In this document: one piece after another, positions 46,014-57,010 of the stretch
Layout of the letters: every line of letters begins with the position of its first letter
Position numbering within the stretch: position 1 is the stretch's first letter
Assembly (NCBI GenBank): GCA_013396655.1
Contig: WBMV01004998.1
Coordinates: forward strand, 191,457-255,456
Length of the DNA stretch: 64,000 nt
Direction: 5' to 3'
From: Campylorhamphus procurvoides
Lineage: Eukaryota > Chordata > Aves > Passeriformes > Dendrocolaptidae
Notes under the pieces: generated by a model
What the model was told of the DNA's origin: nothing
Seen by the model: the letters and a program-made list of their open reading frames with translations, nothing else
Database searches by the model: none
Made by a program: the position numbers and the translations under genes

Positions 46014-46570
46014 TATGCTGGATCTGGCTGGGATAGAGTTAATATTTTCCATAGTTGCTGCTATGGGGCTGTCATGTGGATCTGTGCTCCAAACCAAGTT
46101 GATACCACAGGGATGTTTTACTTATTGCTCAGCAGTGCTCACACAGATTCAAAGCTTTTTCTGCTTCCCACTCCACCAGGAAGGAGCCTGGGGAGGGTTG
46201 GAAGGGGACACAGACGGGACAGCTGACTCAAACTGCCTACAGGGATATTTTATATCTTATGGTGTCATGCTCAGCATATAAACCTGGGGGAAGAAGAAGG
46301 ACAGGGGGATGTTTGGAGTGGTAGTGTTTGCCTTCCCAAGTAACTGTTAGGTGTGATGGAGACCTGCTTTCCTGGGGATGGCTGAACACCTGCCTGGGCA
46401 TGGAAGCAGTAGTTGAATCCTTTGTTTTGCTTTATCTATTGAACTGTTTTTATCTCAACCCATGAGTTCTCCCACTTCTACTCTTCTGATTCTCTACCCC
46501 ATCCCTACATGGGGTGAAGTGAGTGACAGGCTGTGTGGGGCCCAGTACCATCTGGGGTTAACCCATGTCA
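46014..46570 (+). mobile_element. Avian endogenous retrovirus solo LTR
   Basis: The sequence follows a familiar avian LTR from end to end: GGCTGGGATAGAGTTAATATTTTCC near its start, GACAGCTGACTCAAACTGCC (46220), a TATA box CATATAAA (46275-46282), AGTAACTGTTAGGTGTGATGG, GGGGATGGCTGAACACCTGCC, ATCTCAACCCATGAGTT and a terminal GGGGTTAACCCATGTCA. No internal retroviral genes or second LTR flank it, so it is a solo LTR left by recombination. The canonical first TG appears mutated, and no clear target-site duplication remains, indicating age. Family name uncertain. Confidence 0.92.
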
Positions 46571-48499
46571 ATGAGGAATAAGTACCTTTTCTTTAATCCA
46601 GCAAAGGATGATGCCAGTCAGAATGAGCAGCTAGAATTCAATTCAGGCAAGCAAAATTCGATTCAGAAAGAAAGCACCAGTTTTTCACCATGAGACTGAT
46701 TAACCACTGAAGGAAACAATGAAGGAAGAAGTGGGCTCTAACCCTGCACATATATTGGGCTGATATACCATAAGGAGCACAGGTGGAGCCAAAATGGGGT
46801 TAAATTGTGCTGCATGGGGTGAGGGAACATGTACTGGTGGTTGTAACATGGTGAAGCTCTGCCCTCCAAGTTTCCACTGGCCAGAGGGGCTGATCATGTG
46901 GTCCATTTGTTGTTTCAAACACAGACTGGACTTCTAAACTAGGAACATGCAGAGGCATTTCAGCAGGTTCTGCTTAGCTACAATTGCATAATGAAGTCCT
47001 TTAAGGAGTAAATGTTTCTGTTTAGTTCACTAATAGGGCATCATTAGGAGCCTTTATAGACCAAAAGACAAAGAGTAACCCAATCAAAGGTTCCTGATGA
47101 AAACAGCAAAATAGGAAAACCAGAATTTACTGCATACCAAGAATGTGTGAGCACATTCCCTGCAATGAACTGAGATGTATTTTCTTCCTTTACTTGCAAA
47201 GACATTTAGTGCTATTTTGCATAATAAAAACATGTGCACAAAGAAACACAAGCACAGGGAGTTGTCAGCATTCCCAACGATCAGTCCTGTGTGGGATAGA
47301 GTACATCCAACTTGTTTTGCAGGCTACAGGGAAGTAGATGTGAGGATATGGATTGATGATGGATGCACATGGAATATAGGGTCTGAGAGGGCACAAGAAA
47401 CTTCAGTGTGGTGCTGCAGCAGGACAAGATTTACCCTGGTCATGGTCTGAGGACCCAACTTTTTGTATTTTGCAGTCTCTGCAGGACCAGCCACATACTG
47501 GTGTGCTCCCAGGGCCAAGCCTGGTGTGGATGGCACTCCAGAGGCAGCTGCCCCAGAAGGAAATGCACACACAGCTACTGAGCCACCTCTCTCTCTACAT
47601 GCCTAATCCAGAGGTGGAGAGACCATGTGAATGATACCAAAGCCCCCAGTGCTTCTCTTCCTGGAAGGCAAAGGATCATGGACAGAGTTGGAGGTAAGTA
47701 TAGGCCTACAACCTGAACCTCCCACACCCAGTATAAGATGCCTTCCGCTGTGCTTGGTCTTGACCCTTTTTCTTTACTGGCTGGGTCTGTTAGTCAAGAA
47801 GAGTGGCTGGCAAAGCCTATGAAGGGATGCTTGCAGACACAGTGGTCTCTGAGCTTATCTTCTCCTAGCCATCAGATATATGCAGTCCCAGCTCTATCCA
47901 AGATACCAAGATACACTGATCCCTATGTCATGCCAGCCAGTGCCGGGACTTGACAGTCCTTTCTCTCACAGACAAAAACAGAGTTAAAAATAAAATATTC
48001 CCAAGGTGAAATGTTTCCCCCACAGTGAGTTGTGGGACAAAATTTGCCATTGGAAAGGACCTCCTAGGCTGCTGCAGTCACTCATCCACAAGAACCAAAG
48101 GCTTTAATCCCATTAAGACACTTATCTTTCCTGATGGACAAAAAAGCTTTCTGCCATCAAACGTCTATTCTGATGGAAATCTTTATACCAGAACTCTTTC
48201 TGTCTTACAAAGGGCCAGGGTGCAATCTAAGCCTTTGATGTTGTGTTTGGAGTATAATGAAAGGCATTAATTTGAATAGAATTATTGAAATGGCATGTCT
48301 GTTTCTGCTATTAATAGAAAAGTTTTAAAACAATGTGCAGCAGAGATGGGGTCTATTGCAGTGAGCAGGAACAACGGCATAGAATTTTGCTCTGGTTGTT
48401 GTATTACAGGAATGGCCTGAAGACTCTAATTTGCTAGGCTCTGTATGGAGAAGAAACAACAAACCTTGCAGGAGACTACAAGAGAAAAATCTTTAGACC
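46571..48499. other. Unique non-coding sequence; possible non-coding exon
   Basis: No transposon recognised. A strong splice-like pair brackets 47476-47693: a pyrimidine-rich TTTTTGTATTTTGCAG acceptor and a GAG|GTAAGTA donor. All three frames between them contain stops, so it would be non-coding if real. Confidence 0.45.
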
Positions 48500-48800
48500 T
48501 GGGCTCTGTCCACAGAGCAAGAGCTGTAGTGTATCAAAAGAAGATGGACAGAAGAGATTCAAACCAAATCAGAGATGACAGGTCTTCATTTATCTGGGGA
48601 ACTCCTTGCCAGAAGGTGCTGTGGCTGCTAAAAGTTTACCTGGGTCCAAGGTGAGACTGAATGAGTTCACAAGAGAGATCCAGTAAGGATCAAGCCTATA
48701 AATCTCTAATATTTGTAGCATGAGAATAATGCAGGAGTGGATGATCATACCTGCTTGCCATGATATTATGCCTTCTTTACACATGCACTTTTATGAGGAT
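48500..48800 (+). mobile_element. CR1 LINE, 3'-end fragment (CR1-Y/H-like type)
   Basis: Blocks TGGGGAACTCCTTGCCAGAAG, GTGCTGTGGCTGCTAAAAGTTTACCTGGGTCC, AATGAGTTCACAAGAGAGATCC and CCTATAAATCTC match, in order, the 3' UTR portion of an older CR1 type as I remember it. It is weakly diverged in the middle and fades at both ends. Subfamily is a guess. Confidence 0.7.
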
Positions 48801-51800
48801 GCTGAGATATCTGGGCTTTGATCTGACTTAATAAAGTTGTTCTGGTAGGCTTGAGTTCTTCTGATCCCTGCATGTAAAGAAGTATTCTTATTTTTATATC
48901 TGTGCAGCACTGCATAATAAGCAGAAAATCATAGAACTGGATAGATTCTGTTGTGAAAAAATGCCAAACAACCCTTCCCAGGAGTTTGAGTTTTTAATGA
49001 ATTGTCTCTTTGCCTTTTGTGTTTACTTCCCAGGTACACGCTGGCAAAGTGACTCAGAGATTACAGTTCACATGCTGGTCTGTTATGGGAGTAGAGCTGG
49101 TGAACTGGGATGGGCTTACCTATGCTGGTTCCCCAGTGGAGACCTCACAATGGGAAGCATCTTGAGGGTTAAGTTGTCTGCATGGTGTGAAATGGGATGG
49201 TTCCTCTGTGGTCTAGAAGATCGAAAGCCTCTGGGGAGAGATAGCAGAAACATGTTCTTGCCAGAGTGTGATACTGCATCCAATGGAAGAGGACAAGAAG
49301 TGGCCTCAAGAAGAAACTCTCTAGTAGTAGGTGCTCAAATTCCTACCTGCATTCTCAGTAGCTGTTTCCATGAGGGAAGGATCACAGGGAGGGGTTTATT
49401 CCCTGCCTTGCCAGGGGTTTTTTGTCTCCCTGGCTCAGGTAACCTCTTCACCTGTATCCACTAATTTTACCTGTGGAGCTGATTTGATGGGCACAGAATT
49501 AAGCAAGTCCCACACACAGCTTTGGAAGGGGGTAAGAGCACACAAAGCAGCATGACACTTGGGGATCAGCTACATGAGGACTCAGGAGAAAACCCATGCA
49601 CTTTGGGATGCAACTCCCAGCATTTCCTTCTGCCCTCCACCATGTATAAAGCAAGAGGTCCTGCCTCACACAGCTGCTATGGGGCCCTGGCAGAGCTTTG
49701 CTTTCTCCCAAAGACACCAACACCCAGGTTAGCAATGTCCTCCCTCCTTCAGGTCCTCTGTGGTCCTGGCTTGCCCTGTTAGGATTGAAAACATGCCCAC
49801 ACAGAGGTTCTGAAGGGCTTTGGCTGAAAATGATCAAGACTGGAAATGACCCAGGGTACAGACAGAAAGGAGAAAACCCAGCAATGGATTTTCAGAACAG
49901 AGAAGCAAGGGACAGGAATGGGAGGATAGTTAAAATTTCAGCGGTGACATGGGGGAGACCAGAAGCAGCTGAGAACAGGAGGCAGCATAACAATTTCTGA
50001 TCTTGGCTTCTCTGTTTTTTAATTACATGGCAAATCCTCTTGTAACACTCCCATCCCTTTCATTCACCATGCTGGGATTTCTTTCCTGTTAGTCACTATG
50101 GACAAAGACAGTGCAACATTTCAACTTCCCCAGCTTGGGAGAACAAGGCTGAAGACTTGCATCTTCAAATGGGAATGGGCAGCTTGGCAGACAGCGCCAT
50201 TGTGTGTTGCTCCCATTATGTGTGTGCACTGTAACGAGGAGTCTGCTCTGTGTCAGTGCCACTGAGCTTTCTGCAGGAGCTGGCCACTCCAGGCAGCTGG
50301 CCTGCCAGCTGCATTTTGTGAGCCAACACAGCCATCTCAGCCCCTGTGGGAGAATGCTGGATCCATCTGTGGGCCAGAAATCACCAGACTGGTGGCCACT
50401 GTATAACATTTATTGCTTGGGGAGATGCTATGGTAGCAGAACATATTTTCGTCTTCACTCTGCAGCAGTAACACAGCCTAGACCCCCTGCCCAAAACCCC
50501 TGAGCTACTATCACTGCTGCATCACTATTGCTTGTGCATGCCACTGCAGAGTGATGCTGGATAGATTATCCAGCAATGTGAGCCATTTAGGGCAGGTCTG
50601 TGCGTATTGAAGAGCATAAACCAAATTACAGCACGCTGTGCAGGAGGGCCTGCTGGGAAGCTGGAAGCAAGAGACCCATGTTGCATCTCCTTCAAGGGTC
50701 CATTCTCAAGCTCCAGAACAAGCCCTTCCCTGGGACCTGCTGTGTGCAAGGCATACTCCATCCCCAAGGCACCTTGCAACAGAACTGCTCCCAAATGCAA
50801 CTTCTTTAGTGTTGTATTTAATTCATCCCACAGCTGCTGCACTATCCCCTCTGTCTCACAAGACTGCCTCTGAAGCAAGGCTCTGCAACACTTTTTTCAG
50901 GGGCCATGTGGACTGACATAAAACAGATACAGAAATATACTGTACCTGAAGAACTTGCAAGCTGTAAACTTTTCCCTGCTTACTAGCTGGGCTTATTGGC
51001 TGCTGGGTTTTCACATGCACTTTCAGAAGCCTGGTCTCCCAGGAACACAAGCAGAGAGAACTGCAAACCAGTGTAAAGTAACAAAGCCAATTAAGCTTTT
51101 AAAGGTGCCTAACTGAGCAACTACAGCTAAGGTAGACATAAACACGATACCAAAGATTCACCATTTAAAGGGTAACCTCTCATGAGCAAAGGGAGTTGCA
51201 ACAAGGAGAGATTTCTCCAGCCATCCTTCTTTTCTCTTCTTACTCTTCCCTGAAACATGTCTTTGTTGAGGAAATGGCAAGACCTGTGGGAGGAACAGCA
51301 CACACGTAGGACAGGACCAGCAGCAAGGAAAGGTCCATACTGTAACCCAAGCAGTTCATTAAAGTCTGACAGTCTGGTTGCAGCAGCACTGGCATCTCTG
51401 GGTTGGCACCACTGCAGCCCCACAGCTGTCCCTGCTCCACCTCTCTTTGCCACTCCTCTCTGCCCTTTGGTAAATCCATCCTGTGCATTTGGAAATGATG
51501 AGATAAAGCTTTCAAAGGAGAGGCTTTGAGCAGGTGTTGGATCTATTGATTTACCTGCTTGGCCTTTGAGTTGCTGGGGTTCACATCCTCAAGTTCAGCC
51601 ATGAAGTCACAAGGACTATAAATAAAACAGGCTGAGATTTTTCACAATGTTCCAGTCACTAGCAGCTCAAGAAAACAAAGTACCAAGCAGTACAAAAGTC
51701 CCCAGGATGTACACCAAGTGAATCAGGCTGCAGTCCATGAACACTTCTTTTACCAGGCATATGGGTGAACACATCTCCCATCAACTTCTCTGCCTCCATC

Positions 51801-52217
51801 AGCTCTTCCCCACCTCTCTGCACCACTTCCATACACATTGGTTGTGAGGACAGATGATGAACTGTAGCTGATCAGGCTTAAATATAGACGTGTATGCATA
51901 TTTCCATGTTCCAATACATGTATCTCTACAGGCAGCTTACTTTCTGTCAGTTCACTCATCGGGGTTGTGGTGTGGCTTCAGAAAAAGGAGATGCTTTTCC
52001 ATAATTTCCATCATTTGCCATGAACAACCACTGTGAGCTGTCTAGCCTGCCCTTAGATCACTTCAGCAGCCAGTCTTGTGACACTTTCCTATGGAGAGAG
52101 TTTGATAGGCAAAATCAGCTCTTTCTGAGAACACTCTTCGGTAATCTTCAGCATAAATTTCCTTTTCTCACTGCTCTGTGCAAGACATTTGGAGTACAAT
52201 GAATGCTTTGATTTCTT
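48801..52217. other. Unique non-coding sequence, no gene seen
   Basis: No exon or repeat confirmed. A 9-bp hairpin with a 3-base loop lies at 50555-50575 (TGCTGGATA/TATCCAGCA). The 167-codon frame 48961-49464 has no recognisable domain. ATCATAGAACTGGATAGATTC near 48930 resembles a CR1 terminus but has too little following it. Confidence 0.5.
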
Positions 52218-52330
52218 CATGATCATTGACTCATCGATAGAATCATTTAGGGTAGAAAGGCTTTTAAAACTGTCAAGTCTAACCCAGCACTGCTGGTTCA
52301 CCACCAAACCACATCTGTAAGCACAGCCCT
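52218..52330 (-). mobile_element. CR1 LINE, short 3'-end fragment
   Basis: TCATCGATAGAATCATTTAGGGTAGAAAGG, AAGTCTAACCCAGCACTGC and ACCACCAAACCACATCTGTAAGCAC correspond to the reverse complement of a common avian CR1 3' end (octamer, GTTGGAA..., AAGTCCAACC..., CCACTAAACCATGTCCC). About 110 bases remain. Confidence 0.85.
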
Positions 52331-52711
52331 CCCGGAGTTACATACAGGAGTTGCTGTGCAAAATCTGCTCACTGTAAGGACAGAAGCTGAAAAGAGGGAA
52401 CCCAGGGTGGGCTTTCCACAGCAGCAAGGGGCTGCTGAACTGAGGGAGATGGTAGTGTGTGGTGTGAGAACACCCTGGCATCCCAAGGACTTGTGTGAAC
52501 AGAGTCAAATGGATGCATAGAGTCAAAGCTATTACAGGACTAGAAAGTGATATGAATGGCAAGGAACAGAGTTTCATGCCAGAAGATGAGGGACCACCAA
52601 GAGGTGCTGAAGGTCACTTCATTTAAGCTCTCTTCTTTATGGGCAAAAATATTACTAAGAAAGAGTTGTGGGTGAACATTTTGGCTGAGGATCCTTGTAC
52701 AGGTTTAAAGG
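52331..52711. other. Unique non-coding sequence, no gene seen
   Basis: No exon, repeat family or RNA gene recognised between the CR1 fragment and the LTR. Confidence 0.5.
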
Positions 52712-53431
52712 TGATGGTTTAAACCATCACAAGAAATGAAACCAATTCCAAAAGAGATTGCAAGTCAGAATTACAATTTAATAAAAAAATCACAAGTACA
52801 ATGATGCAGAGGAAAAATACATTTGACCCACAAAGAAACAGATGTACAACCCAGCACCCTGGTGCACAAACAAAACGGAGCTCACCAGCCCCTGTGCTGA
52901 GCACCACGTGGCCCACCCCTTAGTACAAAGTAAAAGGAAAGAGAAAACCTGTTGATAAGGATGATGTCCACAGTCTGGTCAAGAATTGCAGTCCTGTTGA
53001 GGTCCTGGTCCTCCTCTGGATCCCACAAGTCCCAAACCTCCCAGGTTATATATGCTTGGGCTCAGATAGGAGTGCCCAGTACCTCCCCCAGAGCGAGCAG
53101 TTTCACAATGGGTGATTTACTACACTATGAGTCATGGGATACTCCTTGATGGCCCATTAGAAGACATGACCCCTCAAGCTGGGTGTGAAGATACTAATGA
53201 CTCCCCGGAGGGGAGTTATCACACCTGAGTTAATGGTGTGAAGACAGGAAAACTTCCTTATCTCATAGAGTCCCCAAACACCCAGCTTGTAGCCTGAGGG
53301 GCTAGGTGTGCCCTGCTGCAAATGATCAGTTGTTAGGAGTCCACGAGAAAATGACATAGAGGGTGTAGAATACAAAACCCTGGCCACACCCACACAGTGA
53401 CAAACTGATCCTGGCCACTATAATCAGGACA
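52712..53431 (-). mobile_element. Passerine-type endogenous retrovirus solo LTR
   Basis: Read on the minus strand the element starts TGTCCTGATTATAGTGGCC, carries AGATAAGGAAGTTTTCCTG and a TATA box (CATATATAAC, about 53053-53044), then TTGTGGGATCCAGAGGAGG ACCAGGACC blocks, and ends in a TGGTTTAAACCATCA sequence. TG...CA termini and about 720 bp fit an LTR. A perfect 20-bp palindrome (52711-52730) forms the U5-side end. There are no internal genes and no partner LTR. I recall this family from songbird genomes, the reason for favouring a passerine host. No obvious target duplication. Confidence 0.85.
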
Positions 53432-54482
53432 ATCCTGGTGTGTCATGTTCTTGTTCCTGCTGCTCCCTGCTCCCTTTTGTTCATCAGGCTGAGCCCCCAG
53501 AGCAGGCTGCTCTGACTTGCCAATGCAGCAGCTGAGCTGGGTAACTCAGGGTGCTGCAGATAGAGTTAATGACCGAGTCAAAAATGGCTGTTTGGCTGCA
53601 AGCCAGGGAGTTGAAAACCTCAGCCAAGAGCAAAACAAGTGCTTTTTCCTGCCTCCTGACACTGACAGACCACACTGTCAAAGCCACCCTATGACAGAAG
53701 TGCCACTGGTAAAAGTGTCTGTCCTGCTCAGGGCAAAAAAATTGATGGGTCAGTACACTGCGAGCTGCGCACGTCCCTGCTTGGCATTTTACTTTTACCT
53801 GAGACTCCAGCGTGCTTATTCAAAATGGGAGTTTGCAGCTGAACTTTCTTCTCCCCAGGCTTTGCTGGTTCAGAATGATGTATGTGATAAGTAAAATACA
53901 CAACCAGGGGTCCTGCTATTTGGAGGGGTGACTCTCCTGATGCTCACATTGGACTAGAGGCAGCTGGATGGATTCTCTTTTGCCTAGTAGGGTATGAGCA
54001 CCACCACCACATCACAGGACCTTTCTGTCAACACGAATATTAGCAGGATTTCCTCTCTTCCACCTGGTGCCCACTGCACTATCCCAGAGGTTTCTAGGTC
54101 TTCACATACTCTCTGTCCTGCTGAACGGCTTGAAACTGATCTGCATGTTCCAAACTGGAGAGGGGAGGCACAGCAGCCCCTGATGCACAGCTGCACAGAG
54201 GCAATGCTTCAACAGATGCCTGTACCTGAGGACACTGGGCAAGGAGAGCACACTGTGCTCCATCCCTGGAGAGCCAGTGTCTTCTGCAGGGGTGAAACTT
54301 GGTAGCAAGGTACAAGGACAATTCAGAAAGGCAGGTGGTAAAATGCAATTTCAGATCCCATGCAGGCAAGAAAAGACTAAAAAGAGACTGAGAAGACTGA
54401 ATTGTTTGCTAGTTTGGAATGCTTAATTTTTCATCTTCTCTGGAGCATTTGCATAATCTTTTTGTGTGTTTGTGCATGTAAG

Positions 54483-54548
54483 GTTTTTTGAACTGTTTTT
54501 TTTTTTTTGCTTGGGATTTTTTCTTCTTTTTTTTTTCTTTTTTTTTTT
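54483..54548. repeat. T-rich low-complexity tract
   Basis: Three long T runs with C/G interruptions (longest about 14). The open frame across it is an artefact of TTT codons. Confidence 0.85.
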
Positions 54549-55478
54549 AAATGAAACCTTTTTTGTGCTACCTTGGCAGCCTGTGCTTGAGTACCAACAC
54601 ATTATTCTGTGTGTACTGCCATCAGTAAATACCAGCGCCTGTGAGCCTCACAATGCAATCACAACAAAAACCTCGGAAGGGGGAGAAGCTGGGAACAGGC
54701 AGGTCACCACTCTGGCTGGTGCCACCATCCCCACGGAGCAAATCCTTCCCACATCCAGCCCCAGCTCCCCATGCAGTACCCTGTGTGTACCCACAGCCTC
54801 TCATCCCTTCAGGGCCACCTCTGGATTTTAAGCCCTGGCTCTGAGTTTGGGCAGGGGAGAGTGCCCAGTGTCATGCAAATGGAGGTGAGAAGAGCTCCAA
54901 GCAGATCCAAAACCTGCTGCTCTTTGGCCTATTCAGCATTTTTCTTGATCAGAAAGTACTAAAACCCAGCAACTCAGTGAAGTCTCTGCCAGAGTGTTTC
55001 AACTAGTTATTAAGATCCCTTGCTAAGCCCCTTCAGCACATCGTCAGGCTGACAAACACAAGCATTGCTGAAAAAAATGAAGACATTTCATTTAAAAATT
55101 GTGCTGAAACCCAGTATTCAGCCTTCTCTGCAAGAAAATGTGATTAAACATCCCCTCTTTAACTTGAAAACACTTGCCAAGTTTAATCTGCAAATTCATT
55201 ACGCCCTCTCTCCACATACATTTTCCAATGAATACACTATTTATCTCTCCCCTATTAAAACCAATATAAATATCTGACTCTTGCTATAACACTAGACCAT
55301 GGGGCTCATGTTTGGGTTCAGAGGCAGTCTTGCTTTGAGCCTCTTCATTCCCCCTGCATGTCCGTAACTATGCTGGAAATCTCCGGACGATGGGCTTTCA
55401 ATCACATCCTGGGGAAAGGAGAGATCACCTCCAAAGGAAAAATTGAGTTAAATAATTTAATTAAATAAAAACCCTGCC

Positions 55479-55543
55479 ACAACAACAAAAATAAAGAAAC
55501 AAACAGCCAAAACCCAAACAAACCAGAAAACCAAACAAAAAAC
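55479..55543. repeat. C/A-rich low-complexity tract
   Basis: Imperfect AAC/AAAC/CCAAA repeats, for example ACAACAACAAAAATAAAG and AAACCAAACAAAAAAC. Simple sequence. Confidence 0.85.
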
Positions 55544-56208
55544 TTGGAAATAAAAGTGAGTGATCTTCTAGCTCGCTGGTTGCCTTGAAGCACCAGGGAA
55601 GTGATCCTTGATGGCTAGCACAGAGCTATCCAAGCGCTTCAAGTCCTGATCTTCCCAACCAACCCTCCTGCTAATGGGAAATATTTATTCTGTGTTGACA
55701 GAAGAGTGCTCCAGGGTGGGAGCTAATATTAATTATATGACAAACACATCCTTGGGCAGTGATTTGCATGCGGCCTTACATCAAACGACTCAAGGTCCTA
55801 TAAAAGAGGAGAGGAGTCTGCTCCTGCTCCCTGCTGCATACTGAATGAATCCAGGCGTGATATTTGACTGCTGTGACCTTCAGGATGGTCTGAACATGTT
55901 TCCAACCCCTGCACGCCCACACAGGTGACTGGCTTTGTGAATTTGGCTGGCACAGACCTGGCACCCCATCCTGGTGGGGCTGTTCAAACAGTTTGGAGAA
56001 CGTCTTGTGAAATACAGAGGGGGTAAAGGCACAGAGAGCCATAACCTAGGGGTTGCCTCCTTAAACCAGCATCATATTTACAGCTTTATCATCTGCAAAG
56101 AGCAGCTGGTGCCTCATCCTGCTGCATACTCCACAGTGTGACTCTCTAACTTGCAGTCTGATTTATGGAGCATGCCTTGCTTTACTCAGTAAAAATTATA
56201 AATGGTAC

Positions 56209-56240
56209 CAAAAAAAAAAAAAGAGAAGAAAAGAAGAAAA
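56209..56240. repeat. A-rich tract (A then AAG-like)
   Basis: Thirteen A followed by AGAGAAGAAAAGAAG-type bases. The preceding sequence is not a recognised retroposon, so it is called simple sequence rather than a poly(A) tail. Confidence 0.8.
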
Positions 56241-56949
56241 GTGGCTGAGTCTCTTCAGTTCATGCTGTGCCATCAAAACTGACAGGTAAAAGGGCAGATG
56301 GGAAAATACCTGCAGAGAATGAAGGACGATCTACTAAACAGAGATCTATCTCAGCTCCCCAGGAGGTTATCAATGCCTTGGTGATCGGAGCAAGAAAACA
56401 ACATATTGTCAGAGCAAGGTGCCAGCAGAGGAACAGCCCAGCTATACAGGACCTCATAAAGAAACAAATCTGTGGTGTCCAAAGTGGCCCAGGCAAGAGA
56501 TATCTGATCCCAGAGCTGTCTCTTATTTTGCTTATCCATTTCATTACCCGTGCTTGCCTTTCACTGCCAGAAGACAAGGAAACAGCACCGTGAAATCCTC
56601 TGGCTCAAGGGGATTGGTTGGGAGATGTTTGGGAAATCTTATGATTTTTCCCTCCATCAAAGAAAAATACTAGTTTCTGATTTCTCAATATCAAAACTTG
56701 CCTTGGGAAATGGTTGGGATTGATGGATTTCCCAACTCTAAGACTAATTGTTCCCAATACCTTTTGGAATTGTAAAACTAAGGGTCTCTGACTTCTTTCA
56801 GTGCTTACTTAGAAATACAACCCCAGGGTAACAGAAATGTTTGAGGCGAGAGCAGAGCAGTCGGCAATGACAGGAGTAAAACACTTTGACTGTGCCAAAC
56901 CAGTCTTGAAGGATTATTATTCCAGTTCTAGCCCAATCTGGAATAGACA

Positions 56950-57010
56950 TTTTGTTTGTTTTCTTTTTTCTTCTTTTCTTTTTCTTTCCTCCCCATCTTT
57001 TTTTTTTTTA
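56950..57010. repeat. T-rich/pyrimidine tract
   Basis: Mostly T and C with few purines, including TTCTTTTTTCTTCTTTTC and a terminal run of about twelve T. Simple sequence. Confidence 0.8.

Noticed and set aside
48925..48965. Possible CR1 3' end (AATCATAGAACTGG)
   Set aside because: The following bases do not continue into CR1 blocks; the match is too short.
48961..49464. 167-codon plus-strand frame
   Set aside because: Cysteine and tryptophan content is spread without a domain pattern; no known family resemblance.
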